Shown here: piece by piece, positions 23,346 to 35,011 of the stretch
How the letters are laid out: every line of letters begins with the position of its first letter
Numbering within the stretch: the first letter of the stretch is position 1
Assembly: GCA_904066235.2 (NCBI GenBank)
Contig: CAJFCV020000001.1
Coordinates: 13,139,291-13,203,290, forward strand
Origin: Bursaphelenchus xylophilus
Lineage: Eukaryota > Nematoda > Chromadorea > Rhabditida > Aphelenchoididae
DNA length: 64,000 nucleotides
Direction: 5' to 3'
Translations under genes and position numbers: made by a program
Notes under the pieces: generated by a model
Database searches by the model: none
Told to the model about the DNA's origin: nothing
Seen by the model: only the letters and a program-made list of their open reading frames with translations

Positions 23346-23736
23346 ACGCCAAAAAGTCTTGACATGTCTGCACTGTGCGTAAAAAAATTTTTCCGCTGCC
23401 TTTTTCATACACAGCGATCTCGGTTGCCACCGGAAAACGCCCACAAAAAAAATTGAGGATTCGGACGTGACCCTAGCAAATCCCGCCTTATAAAAGTTCA
23501 AAACACGTTGTAAACCACTTCACCTTGCTTACAGCAAATGAGACAAAAAAATGGGATCAGCTATAGTTCCGGGGCGAGACCAGGTCTTGATCCGTTCGCG
23601 GTTGGTACGGACGTAAGCGTCGGCTTACGAGCATGGAAACCGTGACGTTAGCGTTTATCAACAAGTGCAAATAGACGGTTGGGGAAAGGCGAATTGCAAC
23701 GCGGAAGAGCTTCAAACTACACATATAAAAATTCAT
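23346..23736. other. Unique stretch, no gene recognised
   Basis: It includes a modest GC-rich part (23570-23660). I see no RNA-gene hallmark and no conserved frame. Confidence 0.35.
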
Positions 23737-25360
23737 AATCAGTTTGTCGGGAAAATAATGTGGACTTGTCGCGCTTTGGAGTCGCGCAGCATCGTTTTGC
23801 GACGACTAGCCATAGCTGGCGATTTAGTGCGCGGCTGCGATGAGAGGAAAAATTTTTGCGACAAATCCACATTATTTTCCCGACAGACCAATAAAAAATT
23901 CATATCAGTTTGTCGGGAAAATAATGTGGATTTGTCGCAGAAAAAATGTCTCAATTTGTCGCCATCGCGCTAGAAATCTCCACCCGCAGCTTAAAATTTT
24001 TTTTCATAAAGTGCATGGACATTTATCGCAGTCCGCACCGTGCACAAAATCAAAAAAATTTTGCACCGTGCATTTCACCTTGTTTTCGTTTTTGCACTGT
24101 GCACAAAAGCAAAAAAATTTGCACCGTGCATTTCACTCATTTTTTTGGTTTGCACTGTGCATTTTGAAATATCGCTGCGACAAAAGCTTTTTTTTCAACT
24201 TCATCGCTGCGGCTTTGCGAAAGAATCTGCACAGTGCAAACGGCTTTTTTGAGGTTTGCACTGTGCGAAAAGAGAAAACTGAAATGCACTGTGCATTGGC
24301 GACAAACGTGGGAAAAAGTTCAAAATGCACTGTGCGGCAGGCTCGCAGCGACTCAAGCTTTTCCAAACTGAGTCTTCGCGAATTTTTAGGAATTGCACGG
24401 TGCCAAATGTTTGGAAAAGGATCGCGTCGCGTGGGAAACGGGGAACTTGCACTGTGCGCCTTGCGAAAGGCGCTGCACAGTGCAATCGGCTTTTTTGAGA
24501 TTTGCACTGTGCGAAAAGAGAAAACTGAAATGCACTGTGCATTGGCGACAAGCGTGGGAAAAAGTTCAAAATGCACTGTGCGGAGGAGAAAAAATGTCCA
24601 TCCACTTTATGAAAATGCTAATATAAGTCTGTCGGGAAAATAATATGGATTTTTTTCCAAATCGCGACGACTCCACATTATTTTCCCGACAGACTGATAA
24701 TATTTCACGCACTTTATGAAAATAAAGCTGTCGCAAAGCCATGATCGGCGATCCCAAGGCGCGACGAACCCACATTATTTTTCCGACAGACGTCTCAAAA
24801 ACTACAAATGACGAAGTTGAAACTGCTTTACTAATCGAACAATTCCCACGGAACAATGGGAGAATTGCGGCCGTGGAGACGTCAGGGTTGAGACCGTCGT
24901 CAGGAGAAACACTGAACAAGGAAATGTTTCGAAACGAAAACACCTTCAAATCTTGAAACAACTTTTCGAAGGCTTTGCAAATCCCAAATCTCGTCATCTG
25001 GTGTTCAAAAAATTTTTACATGCAAGTTTTTTTTGCAAGAGAGACGTTAAGTTTTAAATTTTGAAGTCATATCAGTCTGTCGGGAAAATAATGTGGATTT
25101 TTTACGGCTTCAAATTTCCTATCATCGCTTTGTGAAGCCTTGCCAAAAGATTTAGTGCGCGACCGCGAAGAAGCGAGGCCTTTTGCTGCAAAAAATTCAC
25201 ATTATTTTCCCGACAGACTGACCTGAATTTTTATACCGTTGTGTCGGGAAAATAATGTGGATTTGTCGCAAAAATATCTCCCGTCGTCACAGTCGCGCAT
25301 TAGCCGTCTCAAAGCGATTCGAAAGCGCGACGAATGCACATTATTTTCCCGACAACCTAA
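23737..25360. repeat. Cluster of A and D elements
   Basis: In order: an A hairpin (23737-23892); a half A copy (about 23907-23955); a D element with termini TTTCATAAAGTGCATGGACA (24002) and the complement (about 24600) and many GCAC-N-GTGC motifs; a short A (24625-24699); a fragment to 24790; unique DNA; then two A copies (25071-25221 and 25236-25360). Confidence 0.75.
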
Positions 25361-25374
25361 CATAAATATAAGTT

Positions 25375-25945
25375 TCACAAGGGAATTACCCCAAATGCGA
25401 CGTTCAGATTTTGATGAAACTTGATGCAAATTCAGAACAATTTTTTTTAAAAACATATGTGAAATTTCTAACTCGCGTTTTGCAGAAACGAACCAGATTT
25501 TTAAAAAAAAGTTGAAAAAAAAGTGGTTTTTTTTCCAAATTTTGCCACGAAAAGCTTCATATGTATTTATACCATAAAGGGTACTATTTCCTCAAAAAAT
25601 CAATTTTTTCCATGCAAAACTGACAAAGATACGGCCAAAAGTCCTGTTTTTTCTCTGACCGCCCTCCGCGTTTCGCGTACTCTCTCGACCGCAAAGATCG
25701 TTGAATATCTCGGCTCTCAGTGTAAGCTGTGAGCTGAAATTTTCAGGGATTGATATGTGGCCTACGCTAGCCAAAGTTATGGCCAAAAAGCGCTTTTCTC
25801 TCTGACCGCTCTCCACGTTTAGCGTGCTCTCTCGGCGGCGCCCGCAAAGCGCGAGCTAAAACTTTCAGGAATTGATATTTACTCCATACCCGACGTGTGT
25901 GCAGGATTTAAAGAAAATCTGAGCTTCGCAGTTGGAGTACTTTTT
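25375..25945. repeat. Family E element, rearranged
   Basis: It begins CAAGGGAATTACCCCAAATG and ends GCAGTTGGAGTAC. The segment GACCGCTCTCC...CTCTCTCG occurs twice inside (25655-25690 and 25803-25835), so two copies appear partly fused. Confidence 0.65.
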
Positions 25946-26561
25946 ATATGAATTTTTTTTTTATTTTATTTCAATTTTTGACAAAATCGAAGCGAAAAAT
26001 TATAATTTTAGTATTAGTCGTTCCATAAAGTGCGTAGACTTTTCGTCACAACTTTTCCGCACTGTGCATTTGACTATTCAAAAATTGATATTTCCCATTG
26101 CAAAAACGAAAAAAATGCGAAAAAAGTCTTCGTACTTTATGAAAATTTTAGTATTACTATAGCATACTACACCATGAAAAAGCTCAAAAATCTCCAAACC
26201 ATATACTCCACCAAGACCAAAAGCGCACACCTCACGCTCTTCCGACTGTTCAGCGCGCCGCCAACGAGGAGTGTTCGCTGAAAAGCTAACGTCAACGCTT
26301 TTTTCATCGCTTTTAATGCCCAAAGTGTGAAACTGATAAGCCCGCTTGCAGTCACAAGCTGTTGACGTGAGGTGTCAACGGGCGGGTGTCAGTCAACAAG
26401 CACTATGAGCATGTAGTTTACGGTACGCCGAGCAAAGTTTTGAGATCAATTTTTGGACCAGAGACCTCGATGATTACTGTAGTGAGAATGGAAAACAAAA
26501 ACAAACGTGACATTTTTTAGATGACAAAATTGGCAGTGGTCAATAGAGCGAGAAGTTATAT
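25946..26561. other. D fragment and unique DNA
   Basis: 26010-26145 is a short hairpin of the D type (CCATAAAGTGCGTAGACTTT...complement, with one GCACTGTGC). 26160-26460 is unique and open on the minus strand, with no protein I can name. The remainder is non-coding. Confidence 0.4.
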
Positions 26562-27075
26562 TACAGCGATGGACCTGATCCAGTGGCAAAATACGTGCCA
26601 TTTTGCATCCGGAAAGTATCAAAAAATGTGGCAAAATACCTCCCTCTCCAAGTGAAAAAACTCCGATTTTAAGGGCCCTCGCAAAAAAAGCGGGTGCGCT
26701 TTTGAAATTGGAGTTTTTCACTTGGAGAGGGAGGTATTTTGCTACATTTTTTGACCCTTCCCGGATGCAAAATGGTACGTTTTTTACCACCGGATCAGGT
26801 CTGTTTTATCGGAATATTATTACAGTAAGACCTGTAAAATACCTCAAAATAGGAAATAAACTATCCTAGGAGCTGATAAATCTTATTATTTCTATTAACT
26901 AAGCCTTCTTCCAGCCATCGTATGCCTTCTTCTAGCCTCCCAAATGCCCTTTTGTGAGGGCCCTTCAAAAAAGAGTTTTTTTTTTGTTGGAGAGGGAGGC
27001 ATTTTGCTACATTTTTTGATACTTCCCGGATGCAAAATAGTACGTTTTTTGCCACTGGATCAGGTCCGTCAGTGT
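26562..27075. repeat. Family G element plus a G half
   Basis: 26562-26803 is an inverted-repeat unit with ends GACCTGATCCAGTGGCAAAA / complement and an inner hairpin GCAAAATACCTCCCTCTCCA. A second right half lies at about 26950-27075. Other copies are at 37905-38149, 39048-39298 and 39420-39669. Confidence 0.75.
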
Positions 27076-27150
27076 AGGAGCGGGCCAACAAGAGAAGACT
27101 TCCAGGTTTGACGCCCAGATTTTCTTTACATTTTTCACACTATCCCAGCA

Positions 27151-27421
27151 TACTAGTCGTTCCAGAAAGTGCGTAGACTTTTTGTCGCGGTCCGCACTGT
27201 GCATAAAATTCCCTTTTTGCGGGGTGCATTTGACCTTTTGCACCGAAGTGCACTATCGCTGCGACACAAGCTTTTCTCAAGGGAGCCGGCGCGACTTTTT
27301 TGAAATTGCACAGTGCAAAATGTTTCAAAAAGGATCGCGTCGCGTGGGAAACAGGAAACTTGCACTGTGCGGTCCGAAAAAAGGCGGAAAAAAGTCTACG
27401 CACTTTCTGGAACGACTAGTA
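27151..27421. repeat. D-like palindrome with ACTAGTCGTTCC ends
   Basis: The ends TACTAGTCGTTCCAGAAAGT and ACTTTCTGGAACGACTAGTA are exact complements. Inside are GCACTGTGC motifs and GTCGCGGTCCGC/complement. The termini differ from standard family D, defining a subfamily. Confidence 0.75.
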
Positions 27422-27439
27422 GGAAAACATATCAATTCT

Positions 27440-28205
27440 TGAAAGTTTTAGCCCGCGTTTTCCAGGGATAGCCGGGATATTCAAAGATCTTTGCGGCCGA
27501 AAAAGTACGCGGAACGCGGAGAGTAGTCAGAGTAAAAAAACACTTTTTATCCGTATCTTTGCCAGTTTCGCGCGGAAAAAATTGTTTTTTTTTGTGGAAA
27601 CATTACCCTATGCGGTAGAAATAAACAATAAAACTTTCCTTGCCAAAATTCGCAAAAAATGTGTCATATTTTTCCAACTTTCCAGTTGAAAATCTCGGTC
27701 GTTTCTGCAAAGCGCGAGCTATGAGTCTCACATATGTATTGTTAGAAAAAGTTATTCTGAATTTGTCCCCAGGTTTCATCAAAATCTGAGCGTCGCACTT
27801 GGAGTATCCTGTACATCTTATAAGACCAGAAAAAATTAAATTCTCTAAATTCTTATTAAATTTTTAATTTTATTTCTGAGACATATTCGACACTCCTAGC
27901 TTGCGATTTGCAGAAACGACCGAGATTTTTAGGTCGAAAGTTGGAAAAACTTGACTCTTTTTTGCGAATTTTGGCATGAAAAGTCTAGTGTCAATTTCTA
28001 CCATTGAGTGTAATGGTTCCACAAAAAATCATATTTTTCCGCACGAAACTTGCAAAGATACGGCCAAAAATTGTTGTTTTTTCTGTGACCGCTCTCCGCG
28101 CTTCGCGTACTCGCTCGGCGGCAAAGATTGTTGAATATCTCGGCTGCCGCTGCAAAGCGTTGGCTAAAACTTTCATGAATTGATTTCTGGCCTTTGCCCG
28201 GTGTT
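27440..28205. repeat. Two family E copies in tandem
   Basis: 27440-27815 ends CTGAGCGTCGCACTTGGAGT; 27890-28200 is a second, truncated copy (GACCGCTCTCCGCGCTTCGC, GAATATCTCGGCTG). Confidence 0.65.
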
Positions 28206-28571
28206 TTCGCATTTTTTCGACCAAAAACAGGGTCATATAATAATCAGTTCCCTTGTCGATTGCACTTTTCCGCCATCAATATTTGCGACCACCTTGCCGA
28301 GAAAATTGTGTCGGAAGCAAACCTCTACAGATAACGGACGTAAAAACACAAAAAAACTAAACAAAAAACGAGACATAACTAACAGTTCCGACAACCTCCC
28401 TCTCCCTTTCTTCTATATTTTTTTATACCCTGCGGTTTGTTGTTTGATTAGTCAACAACTGACCTTAATATAGTAGTGCACACACCTATGCAATTCAATC
28501 CCACTGGAAGCTGACATGGTTTTTGGGGGGCCGCGAAAATCTTGTGTTCAACAGAAGCGGGAAAATACCAG
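28206..28571. other. Unique AT-rich stretch
   Basis: No repeat family and no convincing coding frame recognised. Confidence 0.35.
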
Positions 28572-29560
28572 CTGTCGGGAAAATAATGTGGACCAGAAAA
28601 TATCCGTCTGTCGGGAAAATAATCTGGGGTTTTTTGTCCCCAGAAGACTACTCACAGAGAGATATTGGGCTCACCTAAAGCGCAAAAATCCACATTATTT
28701 TCCCGACACACTGATACCAAGCTGTCGGGAAAATAATGTGGGTTTTTTTGTCTCCAGAAGCATTACTTCCCGACAGACTGATATAATCACCCTATAATTT
28801 TGTTCGTTATAGGGGGGTTTTGTCCTATACTGGGGCCAATGCCCTATCCGAAAGTTTGCTGAAAGTTAGCTGATGATGATAGGGCGCAGCTCGGAGAACT
28901 TGCACGCGCGCAGCTCGCGTCTTGGGCGCAGCTCGAAAACAAGCTCAAACTTAGCTCCGGCGAGCTGCGAAAGCTTGTTTTCCGAGCTGCCCCCGAGATG
29001 TGAGCCGCGCCCGTGCCAGCTTTTTCCGAGCTGCGCCCTACCATTTTCAGCAAACTTTCAGCAAACTTTCAGGCATTGGCCCCAGTGTAGGACAAAACAC
29101 GCTGTAACGAACAAAATTATAGGGTGATCTGTCGGGAAAGTAATGAGCACTCTGTTGAATCGAAAATCGCATCGCTAAAGTAGAAAGTAATGCTCAAAAA
29201 CCTTTCCGAGCTGCGCCCCACCATTTTCAGCTAACTTTCAGATAGCGCATTGGCCCCTGGTCGAGGTTTCTTCAAGGTGGAAGAAATTTTTATCCCGTTT
29301 TTGACATAATACCCTCCCTGATGCAAAATGATGCGTCAGGGTCTGTCGGGAAAAATAATGAGCACTCAGTCGGATCGAAAATCACATCGCCGCCGAGAAA
29401 ATGAATTGTGTCGCGGAGAAAATCAATTTTTTTTTTTAATTCGATTGGCGCAGCGACATTGTGCTCATTATTTTCCCGACAGGTACACTTTTTGATACTT
29501 TCCGGATGCAATATGGTACGTTTTTTGCCACTGCATCAGGTCCGCCACTGTAGGCCCGGC
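28572..29560. repeat. Nested A/B/G elements and a TTCGTTA-ended element
   Basis: 28572-28785 holds degenerate A copies. 28787-29127 is an inverted-repeat element with ends TCACCCTATAATTTTGTTCG and complement, inner arms GGGGCCAATGCC and AGTTTGCTGAAAGTT, and a GC-rich core of GCAGCTCGG repeats. 29339-29484 is a complete B hairpin (AATAATGAGCACTC...GTGCTCATTATT). It lies inside a family-G element, whose halves are 29293-29338 and 29485-29557. Confidence 0.7.
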
Positions 29561-30084
29561 GGTTCCCGAGATCCAGGTGAAAAGAAAGTTTTGTCGGCCA
29601 GTATGCGAATGTGACCAGCTTTTTTACCCAACCCTACAATTTTTCAAAAGACAACGATTCGAGGCGATCCAAAGCATCGGCCCTCAAAAAAGTCGTACCG
29701 CCAAGGAAAATTTGTGGGAATTACTGTGTCCTTTTAAACTACGAAAAATGCTCCTTTGTGCACCTCCTGTTTCATTTCGGAAAGTCAAAAGGGACTTCAG
29801 GAATTTTTTTACAGTCATAAAATTTGGACTAATTTTCGAATTAAAAAAGTGAGTTCTCGGTAAAAAATCAAAAGCCAGAGCAACTTTGAAAAAGTTAAAA
29901 GTTCAAATCGAAACTAAAACAAGTGTTCAAAAAATTTTTTTATCAAAAAGCACGTAAATTTCACTGCCTAAAAAAGAAAAAAATAAAATAAAAAAGTGAA
30001 TGAAACCCTTAAAATTTTTTAAAATTTGAGATTTTTTGAAGTTGAGCGGTCTAAAAGTTCGAAAAATTTACAGTATGAACATGG
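29561..30084. other. Non-repeat stretch downstream of the RAD1 gene
   Basis: 29570-29860 is open in two plus-strand frames (one contains PPRKICGNYCVLLNYEK) but shows no recognised domain and no splice-site set. 29860-30084 is AT-rich. Confidence 0.3.
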
Positions 30085-32332
30085 TTATCGAAGATGGATA
30101 CGATCGAAGAACTCGCGAATAGCGGGATCGGCAATTGGATCTGAAATTAGATCAAAATAAGAGGAAAATCTAAATTTTATCAACAAAAATTTTATATTAT
30201 CCTTACTTTCGGTGGTCCTCAAGGCCAGACGCTCGTTCACAACCACAACTTCATCCTCATCTCGCTCCTGTTTCACTTCTTGAGGCATTTCCCGCAGTTT
30301 GATTCGGCCTTCATCCGGATCCTCTTCGCCTTCGTCGGGGATGAAGCGATTCACCTGGAAATGCTCAATGTAATCAAAAAAAAATTCTTGATTACTCCAA
30401 TCCAAAAATTTCAGGCCAAAAATCATTAAAATTTCATCGAAAAAATCAAGATTTTTTGGGTGAACGATAAGTTGAATCGACTAGGCCCAAAAAATAGCCT
30501 TTTTAGGCCCTGCCGGACATTGTTGTAGATCATGGAGAAAAAAAAATGAAAAAAAAAAATTTTTTTTGCATTTTTCCCTCAAAAATTTCTGGTTGTATTC
30601 CTTGTGATGTACTAAAATTCTCTACAAAAATTCATTTCTTACATGCGGGATTAGCAAAGTTGTTTCCAAAACCCGTTTTTTCGTCTGGCCGACTCTCCTC
30701 ATTTCCTATGCTCTCTCGGGAAGAAGATGGCTTAATATCTCCGTTGCGGATGGAACGCCGGTGCTAAAATTCTCAGTGATTGATAGGTGGTCTATACCGA
30801 GTAAGCATGCGGAATTTGAAGGAAATCGAAGAGTAACTCGCTGAGCACTTTCCTTTTTAATCTTGCCGGTCAACAAAAACCAGCATAATTTACAAAGGAA
30901 AGTACTCCGAGCCCAACGCTCCGATTTCCTTCAAATTTTGCATACATACTCAGCATAGACCATCTATCAATCATTGAAAATTTTAGCAGCAGTGTTCCGT
31001 CCGCAACGGAGATATTAAGCCATCTTTTTTCCGAGAGAGCATAGGAAATGAGGAGAGTCGTCAGACAAAAAAAAACGGTTTTGGAAATAACTTTTCTAAT
31101 CCCGCATGTAGAAAATCGAATTTTTATAGAGAATTTTAGTACATCACAGGAGATACAACTAGAAATTTTCGAGCGAAAAAATGCAAAAAAATTTTTTTTG
31201 CTCTCCATGATCTACAACAACATCCGGCAGAGCCTAAAAAGCCAATTTTTCGTCCCATTGACTTCAACTTATCAAATTCCGACCTCAACAAAAAAATCTT
31301 ACAAAGAACTGAAGGTACATGACAGCGGCAAAGGTGTCCAATCGCCCTTGCAAACTCAGGACCCCATCCTCATTTATCAGTACCGAAACTCGATTCGTGA
31401 CCTTCAAAAACTGCACCAAATGCCTAATATGGTCCATTCGATAGAAGACGCGGACCCCGCCTTCAGCCAGCGTGATCAGCTGCAATTTGTCGGCATTCTC
31501 TTGGCAGAAACGGATACTTGTCTAAAATAATATCGAAATTTTAGTCAAGGATTATATTTTAGGGATTTTGAAGACTGAAAAATGGGAAATTATACCTTCT
31601 GATGCACCGTGCTGGTACTTTTGATCATAATTTTGCTGGTTCGAAAGTCAAATTCCACCATGGAAGCCGTGTTGTCGAGATTTTGGATGATTTCGCGGAG
31701 AAAGTTCGAGTCTCGGAATTCAACATGGACGATTGTGTCTTCTGGCTCAACTTCCTTCGTGTCTTGGAGCTAAAATAATATGGAATGGACAAAAATTTCA
31801 AATTTTTTTTCTCCATCAAGTACAACATTCTAAAAATCCACTTGCCTGAACCAATTCATACGTAGCGACCGCTTGTTTGGCCAACAATGAATCTGATCGG
31901 AGCATAATCGAGAGATCGTCATCTTTGGATTCGAGAATCCAGCGCAGATCGTAGCTAGTCTTCTGGCCGAAGATTTGGTGGGCATTCTAAAGACAGAACA
32001 ATAATCTTAAAACTTTGGCTTACAATCAACTTCTTGGAGTGAACTCTGACCCTCACATCTGGTCGTTTCAGTTCGAAGGAATCGAAGAAGTCGGCCAGGA
32101 AGTAAAAGTTGCCTTGCTCGTCGATTCCATCGTCCGAGACCACTCTGACCCCATCTTTGGTGAAGACCAAGGTGAAAAACTAAAGGAACTCAACAATAAA
32201 TTGCTTTTGAGGACTTACTTCTCCAAAATTCACGGTTTTGAGGAAGTTCGCAACTTCGCCGGCGTCCAACTTTATTAGACTCACTAAAGTCGTATCTGAG
32301 GTTTGCGTTTCAAATTCTGTCGTATCACTCAT
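30085..32332 (-). CDS. rad1: RAD1, DNA-damage checkpoint clamp subunit (9-1-1 complex)
   Basis: RAD1 is one of three PCNA-like subunits (RAD9-HUS1-RAD1) loaded at damaged DNA to activate ATR signalling; the C. elegans form is MRT-2. Seven exons: 32332..32219, 32179..32024, 31986..31846, 31769..31596, 31521..31303, 30354..30207, 30140..30085, giving 335 codons in continuous phase. Recognisable parts are VANFLKTVNFGE...FTKDGVRVVSDDG (first clamp half), NAHQIFGQK (position of the inter-strand helix) and, near the C-terminus, VSVLINEDGVLSLQGRL leading into an acidic tail FIPDEGEEDPDEG. It is longer than vertebrate RAD1 (about 280 aa) because of a charged C-terminal extension. Intron 3 has a GC donor (CAG|GCAAGT). 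Intron 5 (948 bp) holds a repeat palindrome. The ATG is directly preceded by ATTTAG, a trans-splice-like acceptor, and RPS10 ends only 139 bp upstream. Confidence 0.9.
30530..31215. repeat. Palindrome in RAD1 intron 5 (family E relative)
   Basis: TGTTGTAGATCATGGAGA (about 30522) pairs with the complement near 31203, and AATATCTCCGTTGCGGA (about 30735) pairs with TCCGCAACGGAGATATT (about 31000). Arms are about 320 bp with a short loop (about 30865-30895). Because it fills the intron, the pre-mRNA could form a long hairpin between two coding exons. Confidence 0.75.
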
Positions 32333-32471
32333 CTAAATTCATAAACTAAAAACAAGATTTATTTCTCTCTCCCTCAGATATCATGTTAAAACAACAATTT
32401 ATTCAATGATAAACCATTCAAACAATAAACAGTGGGCTTCTTTATGTTAACCACAAGGAAGGAAAAGAAAC
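32333..32471 (-). promoter_or_regulatory. Intercistronic gap of a probable operon (RPS10 to RAD1)
   Basis: Only 139 bp separate the RPS10 stop (32472) from the RAD1 ATG (32332) on the same strand. The gap has an AATAAA-like signal soon after RPS10 (around 32405 on the minus strand), then a T-rich stretch and ATTTAG directly before the ATG. That is the layout of nematode operons, where polyadenylation of the first gene is coupled to SL2-type trans-splicing of the second. Confidence 0.55.
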
Positions 32472-33516
32472 TTATTGAGGAGCACCACCACGGCCGAAAC
32501 CACCGCGGTAGTTGACGGGCTGCGAGCCGGGTCCGGCCTCGGTGACCTTGTCGTTGCGGTATTGGGCGCGGTCCGAGTCTCCACGGAATCCAGCTGAAAT
32601 CAAGGGGAATGTAATCCAAAATTAAGGTAAGAATCTCAAAATTCTTTTTAATTTTGTATGTCTTTTGAATTAATTACACTAATTATATTGAAGAATAAAT
32701 AATAGCAACTAATCACAAAAATTTCGATATTGCACCGCTTTCCACGCCAGCTCAAGTACTGAAATTTACTCGCCGGCAGGATATACGATGCCAAATGACC
32801 TACACACCAACAAAAAGCAAAGAACTCACTGCGTCCAGCCTTCTCGGCGAAAGCTTGACGAATCTCTCCGGTCTTGGGGGTCTTGTGGGTGAGTGGGATA
32901 ACATCAGCGGCAAGTCCGAGGTAGTCGCGGAGGTACTCAATACCTTCATCGGTCAAGTACCAGTAGTAGTGGTTCCACGCGAACTGTTCCTTGGCATATC
33001 CACGGGAAGCCAAGCTCTAAAATTTAGGAAATTAAACTTGGCCCTAGTACAACATAAAACTTTCGATAATAATGTTTAGAAAAGAATGTCCGACCTTTGA
33101 AAGCGACCCTAGAAGGAAAAGAACGATCTAGAGTATCGTTCAAATGCCAAAATCTCGATTTCCGGAGACTTTCATACCTTTTTCAGACAAAATTACGAAA
33201 AGGCTTGGTAATAGTCTCCAAATCTTCGTAAAACCAAATTCAACACGTGCTTTAAAATGTACAGATTGAAAAAAATTTGCCAACAACAATTTCGAGGTGG
33301 AATTTCCCCATTTTCAATTTATCCTCAAGTTTTCAACTAACCTAAACAACAAAAAACTAATAAAAAACTCACTCTGCAGGCCTTGATCACGTACAAGTTT
33401 CTGACACCCTCGATTTCTGGATGAGATTTCAACTGGAAGTCCTTCTTGGCGATGGCGACACCATCTTCGAACAACTTCTCGTAAATCTTTCGTCGGTCAG
33501 CCGTTGGCATCAACAT
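32472..33516 (-). CDS. rps-10: 40S ribosomal protein S10 (eS10)
   Basis: eS10 is a structural protein of the small ribosomal subunit near the mRNA entry/beak region. Exons 33516..33373, 33016..32830 and 32593..32472 join in phase to 150 codons, a normal family length. The N-terminal half carries the winged-helix core: [32 protein letters not shown], then [19 protein letters not shown] and [11 protein letters not shown]. The C-terminal tail is the usual Gly/Arg-rich end ([13 protein letters not shown]). The ATG follows TTTCAG|GTTCAAA, a trans-splice-type acceptor that fixes the start. It is probably the first gene of a two-gene operon with RAD1. Codon choice is biased to C- and G-ending codons, as expected for high expression. 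A promoter motif shared with the Sec61 beta/NF-YC region lies about 200 bp upstream. Confidence 0.97.
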
Positions 33517-34103
33517 TTTGAACCTGAAACGACAAAGGGTAATACAGCTTCTCGAAACGAACAAAATGCACGATAAACTTCATAAATACACGGGAAATTG
33601 CACTAGTTTTCACTACTTTTCAACCAGTTTTGCAAAAATAAAGAAAATAAAATTCTATCGTACGTTTTTTTCGTTTCAACGGGTTTAGGCTAACACGCAG
33701 CCCAATCAGGGATTTCGTGGCGGGACCAAATCGGGAAGACAGTGGAAAAGGCAAACTGCGCCCAATTTTTGTGCCAAATATTTGGTATGTGCTACTATTC
33801 CACTGAATCAATGTTCCTTTACCATTGTTTATATATCACGATTTTAACTGTCGAGAAAGTAATATTTTATTGCATTGCACTCTCATGGGTAATATAATCG
33901 GGAAATTTAGACATTTTTTTAGTTTTGGCAATGCAATAACTATATAGTACCTAGCTAAATAGCCTCTTTTTTCTGCATGTTGATCAATTTATTTAGAAAA
34001 ATATATTTAGCACAATATCACGTTTGTTTTTATTATACAAAAAACAAAATAACTTATATAAAATACATTAATAAACCAAAGACTTTCTGTAGGACTGGAA
34101 TAT
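33517..34103. other. Intergenic DNA between Sec61 beta and RPS10
   Basis: It contains the RPS10 promoter region (about 33600-33800) and AT-rich 3' flank of Sec61 beta. No gene or dispersed repeat is recognised. Confidence 0.5.
33713..33727. promoter_or_regulatory. Promoter motif TTTCGTGGCGGGACC
   Basis: A 15-bp sequence about 200 bp upstream of the RPS10 ATG. It recurs with one change (TTTCGTGGTGGGACC) at 35146-35160, upstream of Sec61 beta and NF-YC. Both sites lie in otherwise repeat-free promoter DNA of housekeeping genes. Confidence 0.45.
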
Positions 34104-35011
34104 TTAGCTCGACGTGGTTCTAGTGTATTTTCCCCAGATGTGGAGAACGAACACTGAAGCGATGAAAACCAAGCTGAGAACGAGTACTGGGACTGGCCCG
34201 CTGAAAAAAAAATCATGATAAAAATAGGTTGGAATGACATGGAGGCTGTAAAAAAGATAGATGAAACAAGAATATAACAGGTTTGTTCAGAAGCTTTGCC
34301 TTTTGGGATCAAAAGTACCACTCTTTGCCAATAAAAAAGGAAGACTTGTCTCAGAGGTCAAGTATAACATCAGGTTCGTAATGGGGTTTGTTTTTAACAT
34401 TCTATCAAACCTTCGTCCCATTACAACGCTTAATCCATAATCTACCCAAGATATCGCGGCCACTCCAGTATTCAACCCCTAAACCACGAAAAAAAACAAA
34501 AAAGTCTTACATCTTCAATCCAGTGGACTCCTCAGTTGTGAATCTCCACATGCCAGCGGAATTAGCAGGAGCTCGAGTGCGCACAGTTCCGGATGAGCCG
34601 GAGGTTGGGGCAGCCCGACGTTGACGGACGGCGCCAGCTCCAGCTGGTCGAGCAGCGGCGGTACGTCCAGGAGAGCGAGTGGTGTCTGACTAAAACAATA
34701 TAAATAAGAGTTTTGCTGCTAAACAGAAGTAAACACATGATAATAAAAGAACAAGTAGGTCTTTTCAAAAGTAATAAAAAGAATTTAGCCGGTAGAATCG
34801 TAAAAACAGCACCAAAACAGCGTTCCCATATTATTTTACTAACAAAAGAAGGGAATATTAGAGATCTTTCACTAGACAAATGAAAACGTCAAACACCTCG
34901 TCAAGAAAGTAAAAACACACATGGTCATATTCGACACACTTCATCGAACTTACAGCATGTAGTTCCCATCTAAATACACAAAACAAACAAAAAAAATCAA
35001 CCACTTACCAT
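34104..35011 (-). CDS. sec61b: Protein translocation complex subunit Sec61 beta
   Basis: Sec61 beta is the small tail-anchored subunit of the ER translocon. Exons 35011..35009, 34689..34511 and 34200..34104 give 92 codons. The first coding exon is only the ATG, followed directly by GTAAGT. The cytosolic N-terminal part is Ser/Thr/Arg/Ala-rich with an SDTTRSP start, then [17 protein letters not shown], the hallmark juxtamembrane sequence, then one membrane segment [20 protein letters not shown] and the short luminal end GKYTRTTSS. The length is typical. A CAGTTCAG acceptor-like site lies about 25 bp before the ATG. It is transcribed divergently from NF-YC, whose ATG is 302 bp away. Confidence 0.96.

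Noticed and set aside
23600..23640. Text similar to the start of nematode 5S rRNA (GGCTTACGAGCATGG)
   Set aside because: Similarity stops after a few bases; the conserved 5S interior is absent.
26165..26360. Minus-strand frame vaguely like the C-terminal lobe of a casein-kinase-1-type kinase
   Set aside because: Only scattered residues could be matched and no invariant motif (DFG, APE) is intact; too weak to call even as a pseudogene.
30546..31530. Plus-strand ORFs of 73 and 160 codons opposite the RAD1 gene
   Set aside because: They run through a palindromic repeat and antisense to a well-supported RAD1 exon.
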